64,000 nucleotides of DNA from Enorma burkinafasonensis (GTDB taxonomy: Bacteria; Actinomycetota; Coriobacteriia; Coriobacteriales; Coriobacteriaceae), in NCBI RefSeq assembly GCF_902150035.1, contig NZ_LR597503.1:1-64000 (forward strand). The letters run 5' to 3'. Below, piece after piece: positions 11,881 through 20,809 of the stretch (within the stretch, counting starts at the first letter, position 1; every line of letters starts with the position of its first letter). The notes under the pieces were generated by a model that was not told the origin of the DNA, searched no databases, and was given only the letters and a program-made list of their open reading frames with translations. The position numbers were made by a program, and so were the translations under genes.

Positions 11881-14800
11881 ATGCGGGGGAAGTCTTTGAG
11901 GGCACGGCTGGCGGCGCGGGCGTCGATGCTGCTCGCCGTCGCGTTCGTGGTGTTCAGCATCCCGATGATCGCCTATGCCGTGAACGGGTCGGGGCGCGCG
12001 TTCAGCGACCATACCGTTCCGACGGTCACGCCGCGTGGCACCACGATCAACCTGTTCGACTACTGGAACTCGAGCACGCAGGGCGAGAACCTCAACTGGG
12101 ATACCGACCAGGGCATCAACGCCGGGCACCAGCTGCATTTCAACTCGGGCTCGTCTCAGAGCCTGCTCAACTCCTGGACGGGTAACAGCGGCAACCCCGC
12201 AGGCGCCGGCTTCCACGGCGAACCGCGCGACGGCATGCTCGAGAGCACGCTGGTGAACGGTTACCCGAGCCTCAAGGCCCAGACCATGGACGGGCGAACG
12301 AACGTATCGGGTTGGCCGCAGGTATCGACCCAGGTCAGCTCCGAATCCCTCGCGTATCTGTTCAACAGCTACGACTACCGCACGAGCGGCGCGAACAACG
12401 TGCAGGGCAAGGCCGCCTACACCGACGTGCAGGGCCTGCTCCAGGTCGATGCGGACGGCTACTACTATTACGACAGCAAGGACAACTTCGCCTCATTCAA
12501 CGAGGACACCAGCTCCTTCACGGTGTATGACGCCCCCGCGGTCACCTACGGCAGCGAGCCGAACGTGACCGACGGCCAGTTCTTCCCCTTCAATAGCGCC
12601 GATGATGTGTTCACGGAGGCCGGCGGCAACCTCGACGGCAGCCAGACGAACGCGGGCAGCCAGGACCTCAACCACTACTTCGGCCTCTCGATGACCTCGC
12701 GCTTCGTCCAGCGCGACGGCGGCACCAACAACGGCCAGGCCGTCACCTACGAGTTCTCCGGTGACGACGACGTCTGGATCTTCATCGACGGCGTGCTCGT
12801 GGCCGACCTGGGCGGCATCCACGACGCGGTGAGCGTGAAGATCGATTTCCAGACCGGGCACATCAAAGTCACCGCGGCCGACGGCACCACCGACGTTACG
12901 CCTTCGCGCATGCGGACCATCATGGAGTGCTTCAAGGAGGCCGGCCGGGAGACGTCTGTCCAGTGGAGCGGCAACACCTTCGCGGACAACACGTACCACA
13001 CCCTCAACTTCTACTATCTCGAGCGCGGCAACAACGCCTCGAACATGAACCTCAAGTACAACCTCGTGAGCGTCCCCGAGAGCGAGATCGTCAAGGTCGA
13101 CCAGGACGGCACGCCGGTCGAGGGCGCGACCTACGAGCTCTATCGGGCGAACGCGAACTACGAGAAAGAGGGCAACGCCGTCTATACCGGCACGACCGAC
13201 GCCAACGGCCGCCTGGTGTTCACCGATGCCAACGGGTTCCCCATCGCCCTCGAGCAGCTCAAGAACGCGAGCAAGAACTACGTGCTCGTCGAGACCACCA
13301 CGCCCGATGGCTACCGGTCCGCGGACGAGGTGCACCTGTACTTCTCGGGCGGCAACCTGCTCGTTGACAACGAATGGGATACGGGCGCCTATGCCCAGGC
13401 GAAGGTGACCACCACGCTTCCGGAGGACACGGTCTACGACGCCGATACGGGCGATCCAGTCGAGATCGCCACGGACGGCCGCATGAACGGCACGGTCTTC
13501 GCGGTCGTGATGAAGCGCGATATGACCAAGCCCTTCGATGACGAGACCGCCTGGTCGCCGGTCTCGGGCGGCGCCATCGAGGGATGGACGGTCGCCGACG
13601 GCCACACCTGGGACGAGGTGCTCGCCGCCGCGCGGCGGAACCCCTACCAGCTGAGCATCACGTCGAGCGGCGCCATCGAGGGCGATATCGAGAACATCCC
13701 CGGCGACGTGAACAAGTACCTCTACCAGATCAAGAACACAGGCGGAGACGAGACCCAGGCCGAGTACTCGATCTCGTACTACTACACCACCGCCACCTCG
13801 ATCGACGAGGCGACGGCGGAGAACACGCGCCGCCTCGATTCCAACGGCGAGCGGGGGCACGATGAGTTCGACCGCACTTTCTCCGTGCGCATCTACATGT
13901 CCAACATCTGGAACCGCCTCATCGTCCACAAGGTCGATGACGCCGGCAACGCCATGAACGGCGTCGAGTTCGCGCTCTACAACGCCGCCGACGTGACCAT
14001 CGAAGCCGACGGCACGGCGGAGCGTCCCGCAGCGCAGCCGGTCGATACCGTGACGACGGGCGACCTGGGCGGCCTCGGCTCGGGCTATGCGGTCTTCCCT
14101 TCGGGGAACAACGAGCTCATGGCCGGTGACTACGTGCTGCTCGAGACGAGCGAGCCTGCAGGCTACGAGGCGAACAAGACCGCCGTCCGCGTGACCGTGA
14201 ACGACGAGGGCGTGTTCGCGCACGCCGGCACCGAGGACGACGGCGTGTCCGTGAGCCGCGGGGTCGGCAGGGTCGTGCGCAGCATGCTCCAGTTCGCCGC
14301 CGACGACAAGGTCGATGCGACCCTGCATGACGTCGAGGCGACGCTGCTCACCAACGACTCGACGGACTTCGTGACCGTGGACACCGCGTGGACGCGTACC
14401 GCCGAGAGCATGCACCTGCAGTATGACGATGCGGGGACGGGTGCCGAGGACTACATCCCGGCGGAGGGGACCGGCAGCCCGTCGAGCCTCACGGTCGAGA
14501 GCGGCTGGTCGTCGCTGTCGATCCGGCAGTGCCTCGACCACGACGACGACACGGAGTCGAGCAAGCAGGACCTCGGCGACCAGGAGCTCTCCGCGGTTTT
14601 CTCCAACAGCGTGACGGTTACGGTCGAGAACCCGCGCGTGGGCGTCGACTACGCGGCCGCGGGCGGCATCTCGGTCGAGAAGCAGCTCGAGGGCAAGGAC
14701 CTCACAGCGGACAACCGCTTCGAGTTCGTGCTCACCGCCGCGGACGCCGCCTCCGCCGCGAAGGCCGGCATCACGAGCCCCGACCTGAGCGTCACCGTCC

Positions 14801-15375
14801 AGAACGAGGACGCTTCGATGGTTTCCGGCGTCGCCACGGCCCCCGTGCCGTTCGACCTCGCGTGGCAGCGCTTCACCGAAGCCGATGCGGGCACGACGTA
14901 CCGCTACACGCTCACGGAGACCGATGCGGGCGCCGAGGGCTACACCTATGATGACGCGACCTACTCGATCGTGATCGAGACCGCGGCGGACCAGCAGACG
15001 GGTGCCGTCACGGTGACCACGACCGTCAGCGACGGGCTCGCGACCGAGCAGTACGTCTACTCCACGGTGGACGGCGCCTCCGGCGATCCGGCGACCATCA
15101 CGTTCGAGAACTCCTATACGGAGCCCGAGCCCGAGCCTGAGCCGGAATCCGAGCCGGAGCCCACGCCCGACCCCGGCGACGACACCCCGGACGATCCCGG
15201 CGATGGCTCCACGGGCGGCACGCCCTCCGAGGACCTGAGCCACGGCAACGGCGACGATGACGTGCTCGCCGCCACGGGCGACAGCACCCCGCTTCTCATC
15301 GGCGGCGTCGCCGCGGTGGGCGCGGCTGCCCTCGCCATCGGCGTGGTCGCCCGTCGCGCACGGGGCTTCAAGTGA
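11881..15375 (+). CDS. LPXTG-like surface adhesin with PA14/fibro-slime-like and SpaA/Cna-B domains
   Basis: A 1164-aa secreted adhesin or pilin-like protein. The signal peptide covers residues 1-33 (ends AYA). A PA14/fibro-slime-type region holds GDDDVWIFIDG near residue 295. Three isopeptide-type domains follow. The first opens with VKVDQDG near 403 and ends with ETTTPDGY; the second opens with HKVDDAG near 682 and ends with ETSEPAGYE; the third, VEKQLEGKD near 933, ends with a TETDAG motif and resembles Spy0128-type pilin domains. The Lys openers and Glu closers are those expected for intramolecular Lys-Asn/Asp bonds. A Glu/Pro stalk, LAATGD near 1130, a hydrophobic helix and a basic tail give cell-wall sorting. 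Its stop overlaps the start of the next gene. Likely a host- or matrix-binding surface protein; the ligand is unknown. Confidence 0.88.
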   Translation: MRGKSLRARLAARASMLLAVAFVVFSIPMIAYAVNGSGRAFSDHTVPTVTPRGTTINLFDYWNSSTQGENLNWDTDQGINAGHQLHFNSGSSQSLLNSWTGNSGNPAGAGFHGEPRDGMLESTLVNGYPSLKAQTMDGRTNVSGWPQVSTQVSSESLAYLFNSYDYRTSGANNVQGKAAYTDVQGLLQVDADGYYYYDSKDNFASFNEDTSSFTVYDAPAVTYGSEPNVTDGQFFPFNSADDVFTEAGGNLDGSQTNAGSQDLNHYFGLSMTSRFVQRDGGTNNGQAVTYEFSGDDDVWIFIDGVLVADLGGIHDAVSVKIDFQTGHIKVTAADGTTDVTPSRMRTIMECFKEAGRETSVQWSGNTFADNTYHTLNFYYLERGNNASNMNLKYNLVSVPESEIVKVDQDGTPVEGATYELYRANANYEKEGNAVYTGTTDANGRLVFTDANGFPIALEQLKNASKNYVLVETTTPDGYRSADEVHLYFSGGNLLVDNEWDTGAYAQAKVTTTLPEDTVYDADTGDPVEIATDGRMNGTVFAVVMKRDMTKPFDDETAWSPVSGGAIEGWTVADGHTWDEVLAAARRNPYQLSITSSGAIEGDIENIPGDVNKYLYQIKNTGGDETQAEYSISYYYTTATSIDEATAENTRRLDSNGERGHDEFDRTFSVRIYMSNIWNRLIVHKVDDAGNAMNGVEFALYNAADVTIEADGTAERPAAQPVDTVTTGDLGGLGSGYAVFPSGNNELMAGDYVLLETSEPAGYEANKTAVRVTVNDEGVFAHAGTEDDGVSVSRGVGRVVRSMLQFAADDKVDATLHDVEATLLTNDSTDFVTVDTAWTRTAESMHLQYDDAGTGAEDYIPAEGTGSPSSLTVESGWSSLSIRQCLDHDDDTESSKQDLGDQELSAVFSNSVTVTVENPRVGVDYAAAGGISVEKQLEGKDLTADNRFEFVLTAADAASAAKAGITSPDLSVTVQNEDASMVSGVATAPVPFDLAWQRFTEADAGTTYRYTLTETDAGAEGYTYDDATYSIVIETAADQQTGAVTVTTTVSDGLATEQYVYSTVDGASGDPATITFENSYTEPEPEPEPESEPEPTPDPGDDTPDDPGDGSTGGTPSEDLSHGNGDDDVLAATGDSTPLLIGGVAAVGAAALAIGVVARRARGFK

Positions 15376-15743
15376 TGACCAGACCTCATGAGGGGGGCGC
15401 CCAGGCGGCCTCCTCCGCATCGGCTCCAACTATGGCCCCGCGGGTCGGGGCGGTCCCCACGATGGTGAACGGGCGGCACGCGTTCGCCGACGAGCGCACG
15501 CTCGTCCTCATCGCCCGCGGGACCGAGTGCGGGGAGGGCATCCTGCTCAGCAAGCGCGAGATCGCCGAGCGGTTCGAGATGAACCAGCGATCCATCGACC
15601 GCGCGCTCACGCGGCTGAGGCGCGACGGCCTGGTGGTCTCGACGCCCCAGTTCAACGATGCCGGCGCGCAGGTGGGAAACGTCTACCGCGCGACCGAGGC
15701 GGGCATGGAGCGCGCAGTCGCGCTCACTAGCGGCACGGCGTAG
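15375..15743 (+). CDS. Small winged-helix DNA-binding protein
   Basis: A 122-aa protein. Its ATG overlaps the stop codon of the adhesin gene (TGATG), which suggests translational coupling. Residues about 50-105 form a winged helix-turn-helix (LLSKREIAERFEMNQRSIDR then RALTRLRRDGLV), as in MarR/helix-turn-helix replication or plasmid-type regulators. The N-terminal 40 residues are low-complexity. A regulator co-expressed with the adhesin is the simplest reading; the target is unknown. An in-frame GTG three bases upstream or an internal ATG could also serve as start. Confidence 0.6.
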   Translation: MTRPHEGGAQAASSASAPTMAPRVGAVPTMVNGRHAFADERTLVLIARGTECGEGILLSKREIAERFEMNQRSIDRALTRLRRDGLVVSTPQFNDAGAQVGNVYRATEAGMERAVALTSGTA

Positions 15744-15813
15744 CGGCGGGGCGGGCGCCTCGGGCTTCGGGACGACGCAGCGGCGGTTGCGCGCCCGCGT
15801 GCCGCTACCGGTT

Positions 15814-15842
15814 CTGTCCATATTCCAGTATCTCGGCACGCG
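15814..15842. repeat. Degenerate half-copy of the double-hairpin repeat (reverse orientation)
   Basis: CTGTCCATATTCCAGTATCT followed by CGGCACG matches the reverse complement of the right edge of the 2302-2357 hairpin with a few differences. It is also part of a CGTGCCG/CGGCACG stem and lies between two convergent genes, so it may act as a bidirectional terminator. Confidence 0.45.
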
Positions 15843-15857
15843 CCCGCACGGCAGCCG

Positions 15858-16772
15858 CTACATGTCCAGGCGTCGCTGCTTTCGCTTGCGCTTGTTCTTG
15901 CGCAGGCGTGCGAGGGCCTGCGCGCGGCGCTCGCGCTCGCGGCGCGCCTCGATGTCGGCGAGCGTGCGCTCGGGGCGGTCCGCCAGCGCCTCGGCCGAGG
16001 CGACGACCGGCGTCTCCTGGCGCGGCGTCGATGAGCCGCCCTCGGCGCCGCGACGGTGACGGCGGTGCACCATGCGCGAGATGTCCACCTCGGTGGGCGT
16101 CTGGATGTTGAACTCGATCGAGAGCCAGCGCAGGAAGACGGTCACGCCGGTCGAGATCACGAGGGCGAGGATGTTCCATACGCCCAGCTTGCTGACAAGG
16201 AAGATGTAAGTCGCCGCGCCGAAGATGGCCGCGAGCGCGTAGAAGTTGCCGCGCTGGAAGATGGTCGGCGTGCGCGCGAGGCAGATGTCGCGCAGCATGC
16301 CGCCGCCCACCGCGGTGAAGAAGCCCATCATGATGCAGGCGGTCGGCGCGAACCCGTAGACGTAGGCCTTGTCGGCGCCGATGGCGGCGAAGAGGCCGAC
16401 CGCGAAGATGTCGAGGACGGCGATGAACTTGTCCGGCTTCTCGATGATGGCGGGGAAGACGAATACCACGGTGGCGGAGACGAGGCACGCGGGCAGGGCG
16501 AGCGGCTGCTTCAGGATGTAGACGTCGCCCACCTGGAGGATGACGTCGCGGATGAGGCCGCCGCCGAGGCCGAGGAGCACGGCGAGCCAGAGGGCACCCA
16601 CATAGTCGAGCTTGTTCTCGCGCGCGGAGAGCACGCCCGTGCCCGCGGAGACCACGACGACGAAAAGCTCGATCCACAGCGGGATGGAGGCGGGCTGCGA
16701 GGACGCCGTGGCGGTGACCGCCGCGGCGGTCGAGGCCGCGACGGGGGCCAGGGATGCGAGCGCATCTGTCAT
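15858..16772 (-). CDS. UPF0126/TRIC-like inner-membrane channel protein
   Basis: A 304-aa polytopic protein with the duplicated UPF0126 (TRIC-type) domain. The glycine-rich signatures GGGLIRDV (near 75) and GGGMLRDI (near 160) mark the two repeats, each within three predicted membrane helices. Prokaryotic relatives form trimeric cation channels; some family members were annotated as YadS or glycine-transport proteins. After about residue 220 the protein ends in an unusual 80-residue charged cytoplasmic tail rich in Arg, Glu and Lys. GAGGAG precedes the ATG. The gene is convergent with the winged-helix gene and stands alone. Confidence 0.85.
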   Translation of the reverse strand: MTDALASLAPVAASTAAAVTATASSQPASIPLWIELFVVVVSAGTGVLSARENKLDYVGALWLAVLLGLGGGLIRDVILQVGDVYILKQPLALPACLVSATVVFVFPAIIEKPDKFIAVLDIFAVGLFAAIGADKAYVYGFAPTACIMMGFFTAVGGGMLRDICLARTPTIFQRGNFYALAAIFGAATYIFLVSKLGVWNILALVISTGVTVFLRWLSIEFNIQTPTEVDISRMVHRRHRRGAEGGSSTPRQETPVVASAEALADRPERTLADIEARRERERRAQALARLRKNKRKRKQRRLDM

Positions 16773-16913
16773 CGGGGCCGCTCCTCTCGGGAATCAAGCA
16801 CGGGGTCCATGCCTATCTTACCTGCTGCGCGGCGGCTTGGCGCGTGCGCGTTGTAGACAAGTTGTGGAAGTCCGCCGCGGCCCGCACGCATCGCGTGGGC
16901 GGGAAAAACGTTG

Positions 16914-16942
16914 TTTGCAAAGCATGCGAGATACGGTACAAT
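16914..16942 (+). promoter_or_regulatory. Candidate promoter of the tRNA-Ser pair
   Basis: TTTGCA (16914-16919) and TACAAT (16937-16942) are 17 bp apart and end 15 bp before the first tRNA. Confidence 0.5.
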
Positions 16943-16957
16943 TTCGTGTGCTGTAAC

Positions 16958-17048
16958 GGAGAGTTGTCCGAGTGGCCGAAGGAGCACGATTGGAAATCGT
17001 GTAGGCGCCAAAAGCGTCTCCAGGGTTCAAATCCCTGACTCTCCGCCA
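16958..17048 (+). tRNA. tRNA-Ser (anticodon GGA)
   Basis: The acceptor arms GGAGAGT/ACTCTCC pair fully, followed by G and an encoded CCA. The anticodon stem CACGA/TCGTG encloses TTGGAAA, giving anticodon GGA. A long variable arm and 91-nt length are typical of tRNA-Ser. Confidence 0.95.
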
Positions 17049-17097
17049 GTTGCTTACCTCCGGCGCGGGCCCAGCTCGCGCCGTCTCACCCCGATGC

Positions 17098-17188
17098 GGA
17101 GGGGTGGCAGAGTGGTTGAATGCGGCGGTCTCGAAAACCGTTTGGCCCTTGTCGGGTCACGAGGGTTCGAATCCCTCCTCCTCCGCCA
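17098..17188 (+). tRNA. tRNA-Ser (anticodon CGA)
   Basis: Acceptor GGAGGGG/CTCCTCC pairs with one G-T wobble, followed by G and CCA. The anticodon loop CTCGAAA gives CGA. The T arm is GAGGG-TTCGAAT-CCCTC. The long variable arm fits serine. It lies 49 bp after the GGA isoacceptor, probably in the same transcript. Confidence 0.95.
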
Positions 17189-17200
17189 GTTTTGATGCGC

Positions 17201-17233
17201 ACGAGCCCGTTCGGTTTGACCGGACGGGCTCGT
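17201..17233 (+). terminator. Hairpin after the tRNA-Ser pair
   Basis: ACGAGCCCGTTCGG pairs with CCGGACGGGCTCGT (13 of 14 positions) around a 5-nt loop. Only a weak T-run follows. Position suggests termination of the tRNA transcript. Confidence 0.6.
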
Positions 17234-17271
17234 CTGGTATTGCCGAGCGAAGGCGACGCGAAGGAGGCGCC

Positions 17272-18183
17272 GTGGATACGAGGGGCTTCGGGCTCGTGGC
17301 ATCATGGCGCGCGCTCACGGCGGCGCGCGGGTGGTGGAAGCCGGTCGCGGTGCTCGCGCTCGTGGGCTGGATCCCGCTCGTCGGCCAGATCGCGGTTTTG
17401 GGCTATGCGCTCGAGTGGGGCAGGCTCGCCGCGTGGGGCTCTGACGGGGCGCCGCGCCGCGATGGCGTGGACGTGGGCAAGGTGCTCGTCTGCGGCATCC
17501 GAGCCCTCATCGTCCGCACGCCCCTGGTCGTCGCGGCCGGGGCCGCCCTCTGGTTCGCGACGGGCGGTCGCTATGCGGTCTTCTCGCCGCTCGAGGCTGG
17601 GTTCTACGGCTCGTGGGTCCAGGCGGCCTCGACGTACCGCATCGATGCCCTGGGCGGCATCGCCTGGGTGCTGGGTCTTGCGATCGGCACCTTCGTCATC
17701 GCCGCGATGCTTCGAGCCACGCTCTACGACGCGCTCACGGCGGGGTGGTGCCTCGACAGGCTCGCGCAGATGGTCGCGCGGGACGCCTCGGGCTTCCTGC
17801 GCGCCGCGCTCTCCGTCATCCTGGGAGCCGCTGCGGTGGCGGCGCTCTCGCTTCTGGCGGCCGCCGCGCTCGACCTGCCCCTGCAGGCGGGCCTGGCCGG
17901 CCTCGCCGCGCACCATGGGCATTGGCATTTCATGTTCGACGGGGGCGCCCTCCTGCACCGTCTCTTCTCGCTCGAGCCCGCGCCCATGCTCATCGCGGTG
18001 CTCGGCGCCGCGGCCATCCAGATCGCGTGCGGCGCGGTCGCGGTGGCGATGCAGCTCGCATGCGTCCATACGGTGGCGTGCTGGTTCCGCCGCTTCGACG
18101 TGAGCCGTTGGGGCGTGTCCTCGGACCCGCTGCCCCCGGGCACGCCGTCCGTTCCGGGCACGCCGTCCGCACCGGGCCGCTAA
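17272..18183 (+). CDS. DUF4013-type multi-pass membrane protein
   Basis: A 303-aa integral membrane protein of unknown function. The N-terminus (GWWKPVAVLALVGWIPLVGQ) matches the DUF4013 pattern, and at least five further hydrophobic segments follow, separated by short charged loops. The C-terminus is a short Pro/Ser/Gly-rich tail with the repeat PGTPSVPGTPSAPG. The GTG start at 17272 is chosen because GGAGG lies 6 bases upstream; the longer open frame runs back through the tRNA and is not credible. It is monocistronic between the tRNA terminator and the ribosomal-protein operon. Confidence 0.75.
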   Translation: MDTRGFGLVASWRALTAARGWWKPVAVLALVGWIPLVGQIAVLGYALEWGRLAAWGSDGAPRRDGVDVGKVLVCGIRALIVRTPLVVAAGAALWFATGGRYAVFSPLEAGFYGSWVQAASTYRIDALGGIAWVLGLAIGTFVIAAMLRATLYDALTAGWCLDRLAQMVARDASGFLRAALSVILGAAAVAALSLLAAAALDLPLQAGLAGLAAHHGHWHFMFDGGALLHRLFSLEPAPMLIAVLGAAAIQIACGAVAVAMQLACVHTVACWFRRFDVSRWGVSSDPLPPGTPSVPGTPSAPGR

Positions 18184-18503
18184 GCAGCTTCGCGGCGGGC
18201 GCTGCGGCATGTACCGGTTCGGGCCCCGATACCGCCCCGACGTCGTTCCGCATCTGTGGATTCCCGATGTGCTCGCCGCCTGCATGGCGCGGCGGCTGTT
18301 CTCGTGCGACCCTTCGGTCTGGCCCTTAAGCTGCGGCGGGAAGATATGGGGAAGGTCCCTGTTGGGAACCGGGCACAGCGCGGAGGGATACCGGACAGCT
18401 TCCGGCAAGACGCATCTGGCACCATGGCCCTGTGGAGCGATGTGGGATGTGTGGAGTCACGATGGCGTAGCTGCGCCTTCTTGTGGTTCGGCGTCCAAGC
18501 GGC

Positions 18504-18554
18504 TATAGTATCTGAGTCTTTTCCTGCTTCGGGCGCACCTTCACGACCCGAAGC
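18504..18554 (+). promoter_or_regulatory. Promoter element and leader hairpin before rpsF
   Basis: TATAGT at 18504-18509 is a probable -10 box. About 17 bases later a perfect 8-bp stem (GCTTCGGG 18526-18533 / CCCGAAGC 18547-18554) closes a 13-nt loop containing GCACC, ending just before the rpsF ribosome-binding site. rpsF operons often carry an S6:S18-binding leader hairpin; position and size fit, but the exact motif is not proven by eye. The rest of the 18184-18578 gap shows no gene. Confidence 0.45.
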
Positions 18555-18578
18555 CGTATGTCCAGAGGAGGTGACAAC

Positions 18579-18872
18579 ATGAAGGCTTATGAACTGCTGT
18601 TCTTCGTCAATCCTTCCCTCGATCCCGAGACCCGTCTCGCGGTGATGAAGCGTATCGACACCACCATCGCCGAGGCCAATGGCAAGGTTGACAACGTTGA
18701 CGAGTGGGGCAAGCGCAAGCTCGCCTATGAGATCAACGACCTCACCGAAGGCGACTACACCCTCATCAACTTCCATGCAGAGCCCGCTTCGATCGCGGAG
18801 CTCGACCGTGTTCTGCGCATCACCGACGCGGTGGAGCGCCACATGATCGTCCGTCGTGACGACAAGGAGTAG
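18579..18872 (+). CDS. rpsF: 30S ribosomal protein S6
   Basis: Protein S6 (97 aa) of the small-subunit platform, which binds 16S rRNA together with S18. The sequence starts MKAYELLFFVNPSLD and carries the family's KRKLAYEIND and ERHMIVR segments. The ATG at 18579 follows an AGAGGAGGTG site. It is the first gene of rpsF-ssb-rpsR-membrane protein-rplI, the order seen in many Gram-positives. Confidence 0.98.
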   Translation: MKAYELLFFVNPSLDPETRLAVMKRIDTTIAEANGKVDNVDEWGKRKLAYEINDLTEGDYTLINFHAEPASIAELDRVLRITDAVERHMIVRRDDKE

Positions 18873-18955
18873 CACGCTGGTATGGAACGGGGCGCGCATG
18901 CGCCTCGGGGGAGCGCCCCTAGGGGCATCCCCAAGCACGAGAGGTAGTGAGTCAC

Positions 18956-19417
18956 ATGAGCATCAACCGAGTTAACATCTCCGGCAATCTCACCCGTGAT
19001 CCGGAGCTGCGCATGACGAGCGGCGGCACCCAGGTGCTCTCGTTCGGCGTGGCAGTGAACGACCGCCGGCGCAACCCGCAGACGGGCGAGTGGGAGGACT
19101 ATCCCAACTTCGTCGACTGCACCATGTTCGGCACGCGTGCGGAGGCGGTAAGCCGCTACCTCAGCAAGGGCTCCAAGGTCGCCATCGAGGGCAAGCTCCG
19201 CTACAGCTCGTGGGAGCGTGACGGTCAGCGCCGCAGCAAGCTCGAGGTCATCGTCGATGAGATCGAGTTCATGTCGCGCGGCCAGCAGGGCTCGGGGGAC
19301 GGCTACGCCTCCCAGCCTGCGTCCCACGGCTACGGGCAGCCCGCGCCGCGTCCCCAGGCGCCTGTCCAGGCCCCGCCGCAGGTCTCCGACGTCTACGACG
19401 ACGAGATCCCGTTCTAG
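18956..19417 (+). CDS. ssb: Single-stranded DNA-binding protein
   Basis: SSB of 153 aa. The OB fold covers residues 1-110 (NISGNLTRDPELR, FVDCTMFG, LSKGSKVAIEGKL), followed by a Gly/Gln/Pro-rich linker and the conserved acidic tip DDEIPF that recruits replication and repair partners. The ATG at 18956 lies 11 bases after GAGAGG; a GTG nine bases earlier is too close to that site. It is placed between rpsF and rpsR and so expressed with the ribosomal proteins. A GC-rich hairpin occupies the 83-bp gap upstream. Confidence 0.97.
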   Translation: MSINRVNISGNLTRDPELRMTSGGTQVLSFGVAVNDRRRNPQTGEWEDYPNFVDCTMFGTRAEAVSRYLSKGSKVAIEGKLRYSSWERDGQRRSKLEVIVDEIEFMSRGQQGSGDGYASQPASHGYGQPAPRPQAPVQAPPQVSDVYDDEIPF

Positions 19418-19477
19418 GGCCTGGCCGAGTGAGTGCGCGACGGGAAACCGCACGCGCAAAACGAAAGGTATTTTGAC

Positions 19478-19744
19478 ATGGCTAATGATTACTCCACACG
19501 TCAGCCGCGTCGTAAGTACTGCCAGTTCTGCAAGGAGCACACCGAGTACATCGACTACAAGGACACGCAGCTCCTTCGCAAGTACATGACCGATCGCGGC
19601 AAGATCAAGCCGCGCCGCGTCACTGGCGCTTGCACGCAGCACCAGCACGACATCGCGAACGCGATCAAGCGTGCGCGCGAGATGGCTCTTCTGCCGTACG
19701 CCGTCCCCGTGGTGTCCTCGCGCGGTAACCGCAACCGCGACTAG
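19478..19744 (+). CDS. rpsR: 30S ribosomal protein S18
   Basis: S18, 88 aa, partner of S6 on the 30S platform. It keeps the metal-binding pattern of the cysteine-containing form (CQFC near residues 16-19 and CTQHQH near 54-59), so it is a zinc-type S18. The core segments [19 protein letters not shown] and [20 protein letters not shown] are highly conserved. The ATG at 19478 is set by CGAAAGG about 10 bases before. Confidence 0.97.
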   Translation: MANDYSTRQPRRKYCQFCKEHTEYIDYKDTQLLRKYMTDRGKIKPRRVTGACTQHQHDIANAIKRAREMALLPYAVPVVSSRGNRNRD

Positions 19745-19764
19745 CCTTCCGCGAGCGACCTGTG

Positions 19765-20772
19765 ATGACCCCCGCTGACCGTCGCTCGGATCCCCGCCAG
19801 GGGATCGTGCCCGCAGGGCGTGCCAGCACGAGGAGCGCCCTCTGGTGCATCGAGGTCGCGTTCGCGGTCGTGATCGCGGCGTGGGGCGGCATGCTCGGCA
19901 CGCTGTTCCTCGCCCTCGGTATCCGGGTGATGGCCGAGCGCTCAGGCGCGCGGTCGTTCGTCCGGAGCGCGGTCGCGGTGGCGGCGGGCCTCGTGTTCGC
20001 GACGGTATCGCTGGGCCCGGGCGCGCTGCTCACGGCGTCGATGCCCGTCTGCGCGGGATGCGCGCTCGCGGCGCTCATGTGGGCGCGGCGCGCGACGATC
20101 CTCGCGGTGAGCGTCACGGCCGCCGTGTGCACGGCGCTCGGCTTGGCCGTGGACGGCATCTCCCTTGCCACGCAGGGGCTCGATGTCTCCCAGGTCATGC
20201 CCGCCTACCTCAGCGAGGCGGCTCGGCTCTATGCGGGAGACGGCGTCCAGGGCGACCTGGTCATGGCTACCGTCGAGCCGATCTTCCGGGCGGTCTGGCC
20301 CTTCGTGTACGCGCTGACGGCGCTCATCAACGTCGGGCTGGCGGCGCTCGGCTCCTTCTGGGGAGCGCTGCGCGGCAACGCCGGGGTCCCGTCCCCGCAG
20401 GGGATGCCCCCGATCCGGATGCCGCGGCTCGCCACGTTCGACACCCCGCTGTGGGCGGTCGGGCTCCTGGCGGCATCGGTGCTCGGCATCGCCATCGCCG
20501 AGCTCGCCGGCGACGCGCCGGGGCTTCTGCTCCCCGCGTCGGTCACCCTGCTTCTGAGCGTGCGGTTCATCTTCGCGCTCCAGGGGTTCGGCGTGCTTTT
20601 CGGTCTCATGGACCGGTGGCGGTTCGGGTGCATCATGCGCACGGCGGTCATCGTGGTCGCGGTTTGGCTGGAGGCGATGTTCGTCATGAGCATCGTCGGC
20701 CTCGTAGACGTGTGGGCGAACTTCCGCAAGATTCCGCGGGGGAACGCCGGCACGGAGGCGCAAGATAAGTAA
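19765..20772 (+). CDS. DUF2232/YybS-like membrane protein
   Basis: A 335-aa polytopic membrane protein with about eight hydrophobic segments. Its place between rpsR and rplI is where Firmicutes and Coriobacteriia encode the YybS/DUF2232 protein, and the length and topology fit. Function is unknown; relatives have been described as substrate-binding-component-like membrane proteins. A GTG directly precedes the ATG (GTGATG), so the start may be 19762. The gene ends 37 bases before rplI. Confidence 0.7.
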   Translation: MTPADRRSDPRQGIVPAGRASTRSALWCIEVAFAVVIAAWGGMLGTLFLALGIRVMAERSGARSFVRSAVAVAAGLVFATVSLGPGALLTASMPVCAGCALAALMWARRATILAVSVTAAVCTALGLAVDGISLATQGLDVSQVMPAYLSEAARLYAGDGVQGDLVMATVEPIFRAVWPFVYALTALINVGLAALGSFWGALRGNAGVPSPQGMPPIRMPRLATFDTPLWAVGLLAASVLGIAIAELAGDAPGLLLPASVTLLLSVRFIFALQGFGVLFGLMDRWRFGCIMRTAVIVVAVWLEAMFVMSIVGLVDVWANFRKIPRGNAGTEAQDK

Positions 20773-20809
20773 TGCGCTGCACCATGCAGCGCGCAGGATA
20801 GGAGATCTC

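Noticed and set aside
18256-18582. 108-codon frame before rpsF
   Set aside because: Lies in a region with leader-type structure, no ribosome-binding site, no recognisable protein, and overlaps the rpsF start.
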